Shown piece after piece: positions 1 through 4,765 of a stretch of 5,151 bases of DNA. Each line of letters begins with the position of its first letter. Positions within the stretch are counted from its first letter, which is position 1. Below the pieces are notes generated by a model. It saw only the letters and a list, made by a program, of their open reading frames with translations. It did no database searches and was not told where the DNA came from. Source of the stretch: Candidatus Pacearchaeota archaeon (GTDB lineage Archaea > Nanobdellota > Nanobdellia > Pacearchaeales > GW2011-AR1); the NCBI GenBank assembly GCA_026395775.1, contig JAPLYA010000018.1, positions 1 through 5,151 on the forward strand. Reading direction: 5' to 3'. The translations under genes and the position numbers were made by a program.

Positions 1-71
1 CTGCATTGATTGTTTGTATGTCCTTTAATTTTCAGCTTGAAAAACTCTTTTCTTATTTCTCCTTTTTTCAT
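1..71 (-). CDS. N-terminus of a hypothetical protein, cut by the left edge
   Basis: An open frame starts at the ATG whose complement is at 69-71 and runs leftwards through 23 complete codons to the window edge without a stop. The peptide begins MKKGEIRKEFFKLKIKGH and is basic, amphipathic and lysine-rich. It loosely resembles the first helix of small DNA-binding helix-turn-helix proteins of DPANN archaea, but that is an impression from memory and 23 residues cannot prove a family. The start is divergent from aEF-2, with about 250 nt between them. No Shine-Dalgarno sequence sits close to the ATG. The GGACATATGTCC palindrome lies about 47 nt upstream of this start, where a regulator could bind its own promoter region. 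The competing plus-strand frame (ATG at 18, stop at 81-83) gives only a 21-residue Phe-rich peptide and looks less real. Confidence 0.5.
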   Translation of the reverse strand, partial: MKKGEIRKEFFKLKIKGHTNNQC

Positions 72-112
72 GAAGAAATATAAAACCTCAAGCAGAACTA
101 ATTTTCGGTTTT

Positions 113-134
113 GCCTAGGACATATGTCCCTAGC
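113..134. promoter_or_regulatory. Palindrome in the divergent intergenic region, candidate operator
   Basis: GGACATATGTCC at 118-129 is a perfect 12-bp palindrome. It extends imperfectly to 113-134, with GCCTA on the left and CTAGC on the right, a match if one base on each side is bulged. It lies between the divergent starts at 71 (minus) and 320 (plus), about 33 nt upstream of the possible aEF-2 TATA box. A dimeric DNA-binding protein would fit such a site. Which gene it controls, if any, cannot be told from the sequence. Confidence 0.45.
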
Positions 135-161
135 TTATACAATCTTAGAATAAGCATAACA

Positions 162-169
162 TTTAAAAA
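162..169 (+). promoter_or_regulatory. Possible TATA box for aEF-2
   Basis: TTTAAAAA at 162-169 matches the archaeal TATA consensus and is followed by a T tract. Transcription would then begin near 190-195, leaving a leader of about 125 nt that contains the inverted repeat at 239-269. There is no convincing BRE. A weaker alternative is the A+T stretch at 275-286, which would give a very short leader and place the inverted repeat upstream of transcription. The sequence does not decide between them. Confidence 0.35.
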
Positions 170-238
170 CTATTTTTTTGATTAGATTATGTTCTAAACC
201 AAAAAAACTCTGGTTAATTTCAGAAGTTTTTAGGGTGT

Positions 239-269
239 TCAAGGAACGATAATTAGTCAGGTTCCTTGA
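239..269 (+). promoter_or_regulatory. 9-bp inverted repeat upstream of aEF-2
   Basis: TCAAGGAAC (239-247) and GTTCCTTGA (261-269) are perfect reverse complements around a 13-nt spacer. Allowing one bulged T, the pairing extends by about two more base pairs. The element ends 50 nt before the ATT start codon. If the TATA box at 162-169 is used, it is a leader RNA hairpin; otherwise it is a DNA inverted repeat that could be an operator. It is far more GC-rich than its surroundings. Confidence 0.5.
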
Positions 270-304
270 CATTGTATTTAGAAATATTCAAAATCCTATA
301 ATTA

Positions 305-311
305 GAGGAGG
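305..311 (+). promoter_or_regulatory. Shine-Dalgarno sequence that decides the aEF-2 start
   Basis: GAGGAGG at 305-311 is a near-perfect complement of the archaeal 16S rRNA 3' end. It ends 8 nt before the ATT codon at 320. An in-frame TAA at 299-301 closes the frame just upstream, so the start must lie between 302 and the P-loop codons at about 400. ATT at 320 is the best-placed codon. The TTG at 321 is out of frame and meets a stop after ten codons. Confidence 0.75.
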
Positions 312-319
312 AACTTAAG

Positions 320-2506
320 ATTGCAGAAAAAGAAACACAACTCGAAAAAATAAAAAGAATTAGCACTAAGCAAGAACAAATTAGAAATATAGCTACCTCT
401 GCTCATATACACCACGGAAAAACGGCACTAACTGACAATCTTCTTGCAGCTTCTGGCTACATGGCTGCAAAAAATGCGGGAGACCTAGACGAGGGCATGG
501 CAACCTGGCAACATTCTGATGAGCAAGAAAGACTATTGACTGTTGATGCAGCTAATGTTTCCATGGTCCATAACTTTCACGGTAAAGAATATTTAGTTAA
601 TTTGATTGATACTCCTGGGCATGTTGATTTCTCAGGCAATGTAACAAGAGCAATGAGAGCCATTGATGGAACAATTGTTCTTGTATGCGCAAGTGAAGGA
701 ATTATGCCCCAGACAGAAACTGTAATTAAGCAAGCTTTAAGAGAAAGAGTTCGCCCTGTTTTATTTATCAATAAGGTTGACAGATTAATCAAAGAATTAA
801 AGTTAACTCCAGAGGCAATGCAAGCTAGATTTATCAAAATTTTCAAGGAGTTTAATGAGCTGATTCATAAAATTGCAGAAACTGAATTTAAAGACAAATG
901 GTTGGTTGATATTAATGATGGAAGTGTGGCTTTTGGTAGCGCAAGAGATAACTGGGCCTTGTCTGTTCCTTTTATGAAGAAAAAAGGAATTAGCTTTAAA
1001 GATATTCTAAATATTTATAGTATGGATGAAGAAGGAAGAAAGAAATGGTGCTGGGAAAATGCTCCTCTCTATGAAGTTCTGCTAGATATGGTTGTAAAGC
1101 ATTTACCAAACCCCCTAGAAGCACAGAAATACAGAATTCCAAAAATCTGGCATGGTGACTTAGAAAGCGAGTTTGGAAAAAATCTTATGCAATGCGATCC
1201 AAAAGGTAAGCCTGCTTTTGTTATAACTAGAATTGTTATCGATCCCAAATCAGGCAAGGAAATTTCAGCAGGAAGATTATTCTCAGGAACATTGAAACAA
1301 GGGCAAGAAGTTTACTTGAATCTTGCAAAACAAAAACAGAGAGTACAACAAGTTTTAATTTATAATGGAATTAAACCAGAACAGCTGGATGAAATAGGTC
1401 CCGGGAATGTTATCGCGATTGCTGGAATTACAGGAGAAGCTGGAGAGACAATAACTCTTGAGCCAGAAACTCCATTTGAAGAACTAAAACATATATTTGA
1501 GCCTGTTATCACAAAAGCAATTGAAGTAGCTAAACCAAATGACTTGCCAAAGCTAATTGAAGTTTTGAGAAAGGTTGCAAAAGAAGACCCTTCAATTAAG
1601 GTTGAAATTAACGAGGAAACCGGAGAGAACTTAATATCCGGAATGGGCGAATTGCATCTTGAGATTATTGAAAACAGGATTAAAACAGAAAAAGGAGTAG
1701 ATGTAAGAACCTCTAGTCCTATTGTTGTCTTCAGAGAAACTGTTTTGATAAAATCTGGAATCGCCGGCGGAAGATCTCCAAATAAGCATAATGACTTCTT
1801 TATTGTTGCAGAGCCATTGGACGATGGGGTTTATAAAGCAATTAAGAATGGAGAGATTGCAGAAGGCAGAATAAAGAAAAAAGATGAAATTTTGTTTAAT
1901 AAATTAAGAGAGCTTGGGATAAGCAATGAGGAAATAAGACAATACAGAGAGATTTACAAAGGAAATGTTTTTATTGATACAACAAGAGGGGTTGTGCAGA
2001 TGAGTGAAGTTCTTGAGCTACTACTTGACGCATTTGAACAAGTTGTTGATTCAGGCCCATTAGCCAGAGAACCTTGCATGAAGATGAAAATATCCCTGGT
2101 TGATATTAAACTTCATGAAGATGCAATTCATAGAGGACCAGCTCAAGTTTATCCTGCTGTTCGAGATGCTTTGTATCTTGCAATGAAAGAGGGCAAAGCT
2201 TGCTTATTTGAGCCTATTCAGACTTATTTAATTGAAGCTCCTACTGACTTTTTGTCTCCTTTAACAGGATTAGTTGCAAGCAAGAGAGGGCAATTACTTG
2301 AGGTTAGACAAGAATCAGATGTAACTTTGAAAGCCAAGATTCCTGTTGCTGAAATGATTGGATGGAGCAATGATTTAAGAAGTGCAACTGAAGGCAGGGG
2401 AGTTTCAAACTTAGTTGATCAATCATTTGAGAAAATGCCAAATGAACTGCAAACAGAAACAATCAAGAAGATAAGACAGAGAAAAGGTTTAGCTGAAAAC
2501 CAATAA
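320..2506 (+). CDS. fusA: Translation elongation factor aEF-2, ATT start
   Basis: aEF-2 is the ribosomal GTPase that translocates tRNA and mRNA after peptide bond formation. From ATT at 320 the protein has 728 residues, normal for archaeal EF-2. A start at ATG 461 would lose the P-loop. Visible motifs: P-loop AHIHHGKT (28-35), switch I DEQERLLT (67-74), DTPGH with the catalytic His (97-101), NKVD (151-154), GSA (206-208), domain IV tip SPNKHN (486-491), and the diphthamide context LHEDAIHRG with His604 (CAT at 2129-2131). Two normally invariant residues differ: P-loop Asp is His31, and switch-I RGIT is RLLT at 71-74. Everything else looks intact, so the protein is probably functional. The start has a strong Shine-Dalgarno 8 nt upstream but no ATG, GTG or TTG in frame before residue 48. 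No ribosomal protein gene adjoins it. Confidence 0.95.
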   Translation: MAEKETQLEKIKRISTKQEQIRNIATSAHIHHGKTALTDNLLAASGYMAAKNAGDLDEGMATWQHSDEQERLLTVDAANVSMVHNFHGKEYLVNLIDTPGHVDFSGNVTRAMRAIDGTIVLVCASEGIMPQTETVIKQALRERVRPVLFINKVDRLIKELKLTPEAMQARFIKIFKEFNELIHKIAETEFKDKWLVDINDGSVAFGSARDNWALSVPFMKKKGISFKDILNIYSMDEEGRKKWCWENAPLYEVLLDMVVKHLPNPLEAQKYRIPKIWHGDLESEFGKNLMQCDPKGKPAFVITRIVIDPKSGKEISAGRLFSGTLKQGQEVYLNLAKQKQRVQQVLIYNGIKPEQLDEIGPGNVIAIAGITGEAGETITLEPETPFEELKHIFEPVITKAIEVAKPNDLPKLIEVLRKVAKEDPSIKVEINEETGENLISGMGELHLEIIENRIKTEKGVDVRTSSPIVVFRETVLIKSGIAGGRSPNKHNDFFIVAEPLDDGVYKAIKNGEIAEGRIKKKDEILFNKLRELGISNEEIRQYREIYKGNVFIDTTRGVVQMSEVLELLLDAFEQVVDSGPLAREPCMKMKISLVDIKLHEDAIHRGPAQVYPAVRDALYLAMKEGKACLFEPIQTYLIEAPTDFLSPLTGLVASKRGQLLEVRQESDVTLKAKIPVAEMIGWSNDLRSATEGRGVSNLVDQSFEKMPNELQTETIKKIRQRKGLAENQ

Positions 2507-2518
2507 CCTGGTTTTCAG
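2493..2518 (+). terminator. Stem-loop across the aEF-2 stop codon
   Basis: CTGAAAACCA (2493-2502) and TGGTTTTCAG (2509-2518) form a perfect 10-bp stem with a 6-nt loop. The loop contains most of the TAA stop codon at 2504-2506. Only short T runs follow, so it is not a classical bacterial-type terminator. It could help define or protect the mRNA 3' end together with the T-rich element some 16 nt downstream. Confidence 0.45.
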
Positions 2519-2534
2519 GGTGTTTCTTGAAAGT

Positions 2535-2553
2535 TAATAACTAACTTCGTTTT
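2535..2553 (+). terminator. 19-nt 3' element, copy 1 (after aEF-2)
   Basis: TAATAACTAACTTCGTTTT begins 28 nt after the aEF-2 stop codon. An identical copy lies 31 nt after the aEF-1A stop. The second half is T-rich, as in archaeal factor-dependent termination sites. The conserved TAATAACTAACTTCG part is not a motif I know. A terminator or 3'-processing role is inferred from position only. Confidence 0.45.
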
Positions 2554-2611
2554 GTTTACTTAACCTTAGTGCTTGTTCTTGAATATACTTAAAATTATAT
2601 TCTTTTATTAT

Positions 2612-2642
2612 TATATTCTCAATCACATATTTGTTTTTAAAC
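2612..2642 (+). promoter_or_regulatory. Promoter module upstream of the 93-residue gene
   Basis: TATATTCTCAATCA (2612-2625) is followed after exactly 9 nt by TTTTAAAC (2635-2642). The same two blocks with the same spacing recur at 2965-2995. TTTTAAA works as a TATA box: its start lies 28 nt before the ATG at 2663, which predicts a leaderless or nearly leaderless mRNA and fits the lack of a Shine-Dalgarno sequence. The 14-mer upstream may be an activator site or part of the core promoter. Confidence 0.6.
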
Positions 2643-2662
2643 TCTTAATATGAAGCTTTTTT

Positions 2663-2944
2663 ATGAGAGAAAAATTACCCGTAGGTTATGAACCAATAAA
2701 TGGAGTTCATGGCTGTGAATTTAACTTGCCTAAGGTTAATTTTACTTTCAGAGTTTTAAGGGCTTATATTTTACCAAATGAAACAGGGATTTTCTTTTAT
2801 GAGATTTTAGAAAAAGTAAATCCTCATGAAGAAAAATTTAGAGGGCAGTATTTTACATGTGGCAGAATACCTCGGAATAGAGAAGAAGCCCTGGATTTGA
2901 TTGAAAGAACGTATGAAGGAAGACTTGAGCCAATTGAAGATTAA
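2663..2944 (+). CDS. Hypothetical 93-residue protein
   Basis: I do not recognise this protein. It has 93 residues, is soluble-looking, and has no signal peptide, transmembrane segment or known motif. The middle (about 25-50) alternates hydrophobic and polar residues in a way that suggests beta strands. Residues 73-84 (REEALDLIERTY) look like a closing helix, and the tail is acidic. It has two cysteines, Cys18 and Cys66 (in FTCGR), too few for a zinc finger alone. The ATG at 2663 sits 28 nt from a TATA box that belongs to a repeated promoter module, so a leaderless transcript is likely. The gene ends with tandem stops TAATAA. Codon use matches the neighbouring elongation factor genes, and the context gives no function. 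Confidence 0.7.
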   Translation: MREKLPVGYEPINGVHGCEFNLPKVNFTFRVLRAYILPNETGIFFYEILEKVNPHEEKFRGQYFTCGRIPRNREEALDLIERTYEGRLEPIED

Positions 2945-2950
2945 TAACTA
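2942..2950 (+). repeat. TAATAACTA, partial third copy of the 3' element
   Basis: The first 9 nt of the 19-nt element found after both elongation factor genes recur here, starting exactly at the stop codon of the 93-residue gene. The following bases (GATTTCTTAT) are T-rich but diverged. With 9 nt in AT-rich DNA, chance is possible. Confidence 0.3.
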
Positions 2951-2964
2951 GATTTCTTATCAAC

Positions 2965-2995
2965 TATATTCTCAATCATAACAATGGTTTTAAAC
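2965..2995 (+). promoter_or_regulatory. Second copy of the promoter module
   Basis: TATATTCTCAATCA (2965-2978), 9 nt, then TTTTAAAC (2988-2995) repeats the module at 2612-2642 with identical spacing. The 9-nt spacers differ, so the two blocks appear to be selected separately. Transcription should begin near 3013-3018. This puts the ATG at 2984 inside the promoter and makes it an unlikely start; ATG 3019 and ATG 3035 are the candidates served by this promoter. Confidence 0.6.
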
Positions 2996-3018
2996 CACCA
3001 GATTATTGATTTTTTAAC

Positions 3019-3072
3019 ATGGGTCATAAGAAGCATGAAGGCAGAAGATTTAAAGGAAAAAGAAAGACATGA
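3019..3072 (+). CDS. Possible 17-residue basic peptide in an overlapping frame
   Basis: ATG at 3019 lies 31 nt after the start of the TATA box at 2988, almost the leaderless distance seen in the upstream gene (28 nt). It opens a 17-codon frame reading MGHKKHEGRRFKGKRKT and then TGA. The peptide is strikingly basic. It overlaps, in another frame, the acidic protein that starts at 3035. It may be a real small peptide, a leader peptide, the original N-terminus of a frameshifted gene, or chance. I cannot decide from this sequence. Confidence 0.25.
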   Translation: MGHKKHEGRRFKGKRKT

Positions 3073-3172
3073 GCATGTAAATGATTATAAAGATCTTGGC
3101 AAGGCAAAAGATGGTTGGGAAGTAATTCAAGCAAGAGACCAAGCTGCCCTGAAAAGATTAGCGGAGGAGTGA
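3035..3172 (+). CDS. Small hypothetical charged protein, start uncertain
   Basis: I do not recognise this protein. From ATG 3035 it has 45 residues, rich in Lys, Glu, Asp and Ala; the end (WEVIQARDQAALKRLAEE) is probably helical. The frame is open back to an ATG at 2984, which would give 62 residues, but that ATG lies inside the promoter module at 2965-2995 and its extra N-terminus is unlike the rest. No Shine-Dalgarno sequence precedes either start. The frame closes at TGA 3170-3172, yet the next 25 codons in the same frame also read like protein up to TAG at 3248-3250. The locus may therefore be a complete small gene, a gene with a nonsense mutation, or a readthrough case. The overlap with the 17-residue frame at 3019 adds to the doubt. 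Confidence 0.5.
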   Translation: MKAEDLKEKERHEHVNDYKDLGKAKDGWEVIQARDQAALKRLAEE

Positions 3173-3184
3173 GCAAAAACTCCT
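3165..3184 (+). other. Stem-loop across the TGA stop of the small gene
   Basis: AGGAGT (3165-3170) pairs with ACTCCT (3179-3184) around an 8-nt loop. The stem takes in the first base of the TGA at 3170-3172, and the loop holds the rest. No T tract follows. Like the aEF-2 stem-loop, it straddles a stop codon. Two cases do not make a rule. Confidence 0.3.
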
Positions 3185-3250
3185 GTTTATTCAAGTACTC
3201 GGAGAACAATTATATATAATCCTGCTACAGGGCAATATGAAATTAGGTAG
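3173..3250 (+). pseudogene. Protein-like in-frame extension after TGA
   Basis: In the same frame as the small gene, 25 sense codons follow the TGA at 3170-3172 and end at TAG 3248-3250. The peptide starts AKTPVYSSTRRTI and ends YNPATGQYEIR, a composition typical of real proteins and not of AT-rich intergenic DNA. The simplest reading is the C-terminus of a roughly 71-residue gene (counted from ATG 3035) broken by a nonsense mutation or a sequencing error. Regulated readthrough is possible. Recoding is unlikely, because no selenocysteine motif is visible and every tryptophan checked uses TGG. Confidence 0.35.
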
Positions 3251-3304
3251 TATTATCATATTTCAAATCTTAATATATACCAAAAAGGATTCAAAATTAA
3301 ACTT

Positions 3305-3319
3305 CGAAAGGTTTAAAAA
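3305..3319 (+). promoter_or_regulatory. BRE and TATA box of the aEF-1A promoter
   Basis: CGAAAGG followed by TTTAAAAA (TATA at 3312-3319) is a textbook archaeal BRE/TATA pair and the best promoter in the window. Transcription should begin near 3338-3343. This predicts a leader of about 90 nt before ATG 3432, and the first leader hairpin starts at 3342. Confidence 0.75.
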
Positions 3320-3341
3320 CCCAGAATTTTTTAACACTTTA

Positions 3342-3425
3342 CTGATTAAAAATCAGATTAAAATCTTACGATTTTAACATCTAGAAATTTGATAATTTCT
3401 AGCTTTTTAAAATCCTAATGGATTT
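3342..3425 (+). promoter_or_regulatory. aEF-1A leader with four tandem perfect hairpins
   Basis: Four perfect inverted repeats follow one another with 1, 3 and 7 nt between them. H1: CTGATT/AATCAG, 3342-3356, 6 bp, 3-nt loop. H2: TTAAAATC/GATTTTAA, 3358-3377, 8 bp, loop TTAC. H3: CTAGAAATT/AATTTCTAG, 3381-3402, 9 bp, loop TGAT. H4: AAATCC/GGATTT, 3410-3425, 6 bp, loop TAAT. They fill the leader from the predicted transcription start to 6 nt before the start codon. TTAAAATC recurs at 3407-3414, so the 3' arm of H2 could pair there instead, opening both H2 and H4. No good Shine-Dalgarno sequence is present. A regulatory role is inferred. Confidence 0.6.
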
Positions 3426-3431
3426 GTAAAA

Positions 3432-4715
3432 ATGGCAAGAATAAAACCAAATATGAATGTTGTATTCGTTGGACATGTAGACCACGGAAAATCTACAGCT
3501 ATAGGCAGACTTATGTATGATTCTGGATTAATACCCGAACAGGAACTTAATAAGTTGAAAGAAGAAGCTCAGAAGCATGGCAAAGTAGGATTTGAATTTG
3601 CATTTGTTATGGACAGATTCAAGGAAGAAAGAGAAAGAGGAGTTACAATTGATTTGTCTTACAAGAAATTAATAACCCAGAAATTTGAAGTTACAATTAT
3701 TGACGCTCCAGGTCATAAAGACTTTGTCAAGAACATGATTACTGGAGCAAGCCAAGCTGATGCAGCTTTCTTAGTTGTTGCAGTCCAACATGGAGTTATG
3801 CCCCAGACAAAAGAGCATTTATGGTTGTTAAGAACAATGGGTGTTGAACAAATAGCTGTTATAATCAACCAGATGGATACTGTTAAGTTTGATGAAGCTA
3901 AGTTCAATAAAGTCAAAACAGATTTATCAACATTACTAAAAGCTGTGGGCATTAATCCCGAAAAAACAACCTTTATTGCAGCTTCTGGATTTAAAGGAGA
4001 TAATGTTGCTAAGAAATCAACAAATATGGCTTGGTACAAAGGGCCAACAATCCTAGAGCAATTAGATTTATTCACAGAGCCTCAAAAACCTATTGAATTA
4101 CCTCTAAGAATGCCAATACAAGATGTTTATGAAATTACTGGAATTGGAACTGTTCCTGTTGGAAAAATAGAAACAGGAAAGATGAAGCCAGGGCAAAAAG
4201 TTATAATTCTGCCAGGAAGAACTGGAAAAGGAGTTGAAGGAGAAGTTAAAACAATTGAAATGCATCATGAACAATTAACAGAAGCTATAGCCGGAGATAA
4301 TGTTGGAATCAATATAAGAGGAGTTGGAAAGAAAGATATTGCAAGAGGAGATGTTATCTGCGATGCTTCAAATCCTGCCCTAGTAGTTGAAGAGTTTACT
4401 GCTCAGATAGCTATAATCAACCACCCAACTGTTATTGCAAAAGGCTATACACCTGTTTTTCATATTCACACAGCACAAGTTCCATGCCAGTTTATTGAAT
4501 TACAGAAAAAACTTGATCCAAAAACAGGCCAAGCCTCACAGGAAAATCCAGACTTTTTGAAAAATGGAGATGTTGCTATTGTCAGGATAAAGCCAATGGG
4601 AAATCTGGTTTTAGAAAGACAGAAAGATAACCCGCATATGGCAAGATTTGCAATCAGAGATGCTGGAGCAACTGTTGCTGCTGGTGTCTGCATAGATTTA
4701 GTTGCTAAGAAATAA
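3432..4715 (+). CDS. tuf: Translation elongation factor aEF-1A with NQMD motif
   Basis: aEF-1A is the GTPase that brings aminoacyl-tRNA to the ribosomal A site. The protein has 427 residues, normal for archaea. Motifs: P-loop GHVDHGKST (14-22), switch I ERERGVTID (66-74), DAPGH with the catalytic His (91-95), G4 as NQMD (146-149), and the G5 region ASGFKGDN (184-191). Domains II and III follow, with GTVPVGKIETG, then HTAQVPCQF and the C-terminal GATVAAGVCIDL. The G4 lysine, which packs against the guanine and is nearly invariant, is Gln147 (CAG at 3870-3872). The rest is canonical, including the P-loop Asp and switch-I Gly that aEF-2 here lacks. ATG 3432 is chosen because an in-frame TAA at 3408-3410 leaves no earlier start. 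It has its own BRE/TATA promoter and a hairpin-rich leader. No S10 ribosomal protein gene follows it. Confidence 0.97.
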   Translation: MARIKPNMNVVFVGHVDHGKSTAIGRLMYDSGLIPEQELNKLKEEAQKHGKVGFEFAFVMDRFKEERERGVTIDLSYKKLITQKFEVTIIDAPGHKDFVKNMITGASQADAAFLVVAVQHGVMPQTKEHLWLLRTMGVEQIAVIINQMDTVKFDEAKFNKVKTDLSTLLKAVGINPEKTTFIAASGFKGDNVAKKSTNMAWYKGPTILEQLDLFTEPQKPIELPLRMPIQDVYEITGIGTVPVGKIETGKMKPGQKVIILPGRTGKGVEGEVKTIEMHHEQLTEAIAGDNVGINIRGVGKKDIARGDVICDASNPALVVEEFTAQIAIINHPTVIAKGYTPVFHIHTAQVPCQFIELQKKLDPKTGQASQENPDFLKNGDVAIVRIKPMGNLVLERQKDNPHMARFAIRDAGATVAAGVCIDLVAKK

Positions 4716-4724
4716 TTTTTTTCT
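4713..4724 (+). terminator. T tract directly after the aEF-1A stop
   Basis: The TAA stop at 4713-4715 runs straight into seven T residues (4716-4722), typical of archaeal U-rich termination. A weak 5-bp pairing (AGAAA at 4708-4712 with TTTCT at 4720-4724) frames the stop codon. Further T runs at 4761-4766 and 4771-4775 could act as backup sites. Confidence 0.5.
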
Positions 4725-4746
4725 ATTGTTGATGATTGCCCAGAGG

Positions 4747-4765
4747 TAATAACTAACTTCGTTTT
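4747..4765 (+). terminator. 19-nt 3' element, copy 2 (after aEF-1A)
   Basis: TAATAACTAACTTCGTTTT is identical to 2535-2553 and begins 31 nt after the aEF-1A stop codon, against 28 nt in aEF-2. Flanking bases differ on both sides, so this is a discrete element and not a longer duplication. T-rich DNA follows. A 3'-end formation or mRNA-stability role is inferred from its shared position. Confidence 0.45.

Noticed and set aside
321..353. TTG 321 as a start codon after the Shine-Dalgarno sequence
   Set aside because: It is out of frame with aEF-2 and meets TAA after ten codons.
461..463. ATG 461 as the aEF-2 start
   Set aside because: It would remove the P-loop and the first 47 residues, which are clearly EF-2 sequence and in frame from 320.
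363..2581. GCACTAAG and CAAGAACAA adjacent at 363-379, and in swapped order on the minus strand of 2565-2581
   Set aside because: The swapped order prevents one continuous duplex, one copy is inside coding sequence, and no mechanism suggests itself. It is probably coincidence.
2984..3034. ATG 2984 as the start of the small charged protein
   Set aside because: It lies inside the duplicated promoter module, upstream of the predicted transcription start; its extra residues are hydrophobic, unlike the rest.
3170..3172. Selenocysteine or a reassigned genetic code at the TGA
   Set aside because: No SECIS-like element or selenoprotein motif is visible, and one doubtful TGA in a small locus is not evidence of recoding.
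3237..3377. 46-codon plus-strand frame before aEF-1A
   Set aside because: It runs through the BRE/TATA promoter and the first leader hairpins and has a low-complexity Ile/Lys/Asn/Phe composition.
3713..4075. Long minus-strand frame inside aEF-1A
   Set aside because: It is an antisense shadow of a strongly conserved gene, with no promoter or recognisable motif.
4730..4740. Box C-like TGATGA after aEF-1A, hinting at a C/D guide RNA
   Set aside because: The preceding base does not fit box C and no box D lies at a suitable distance.
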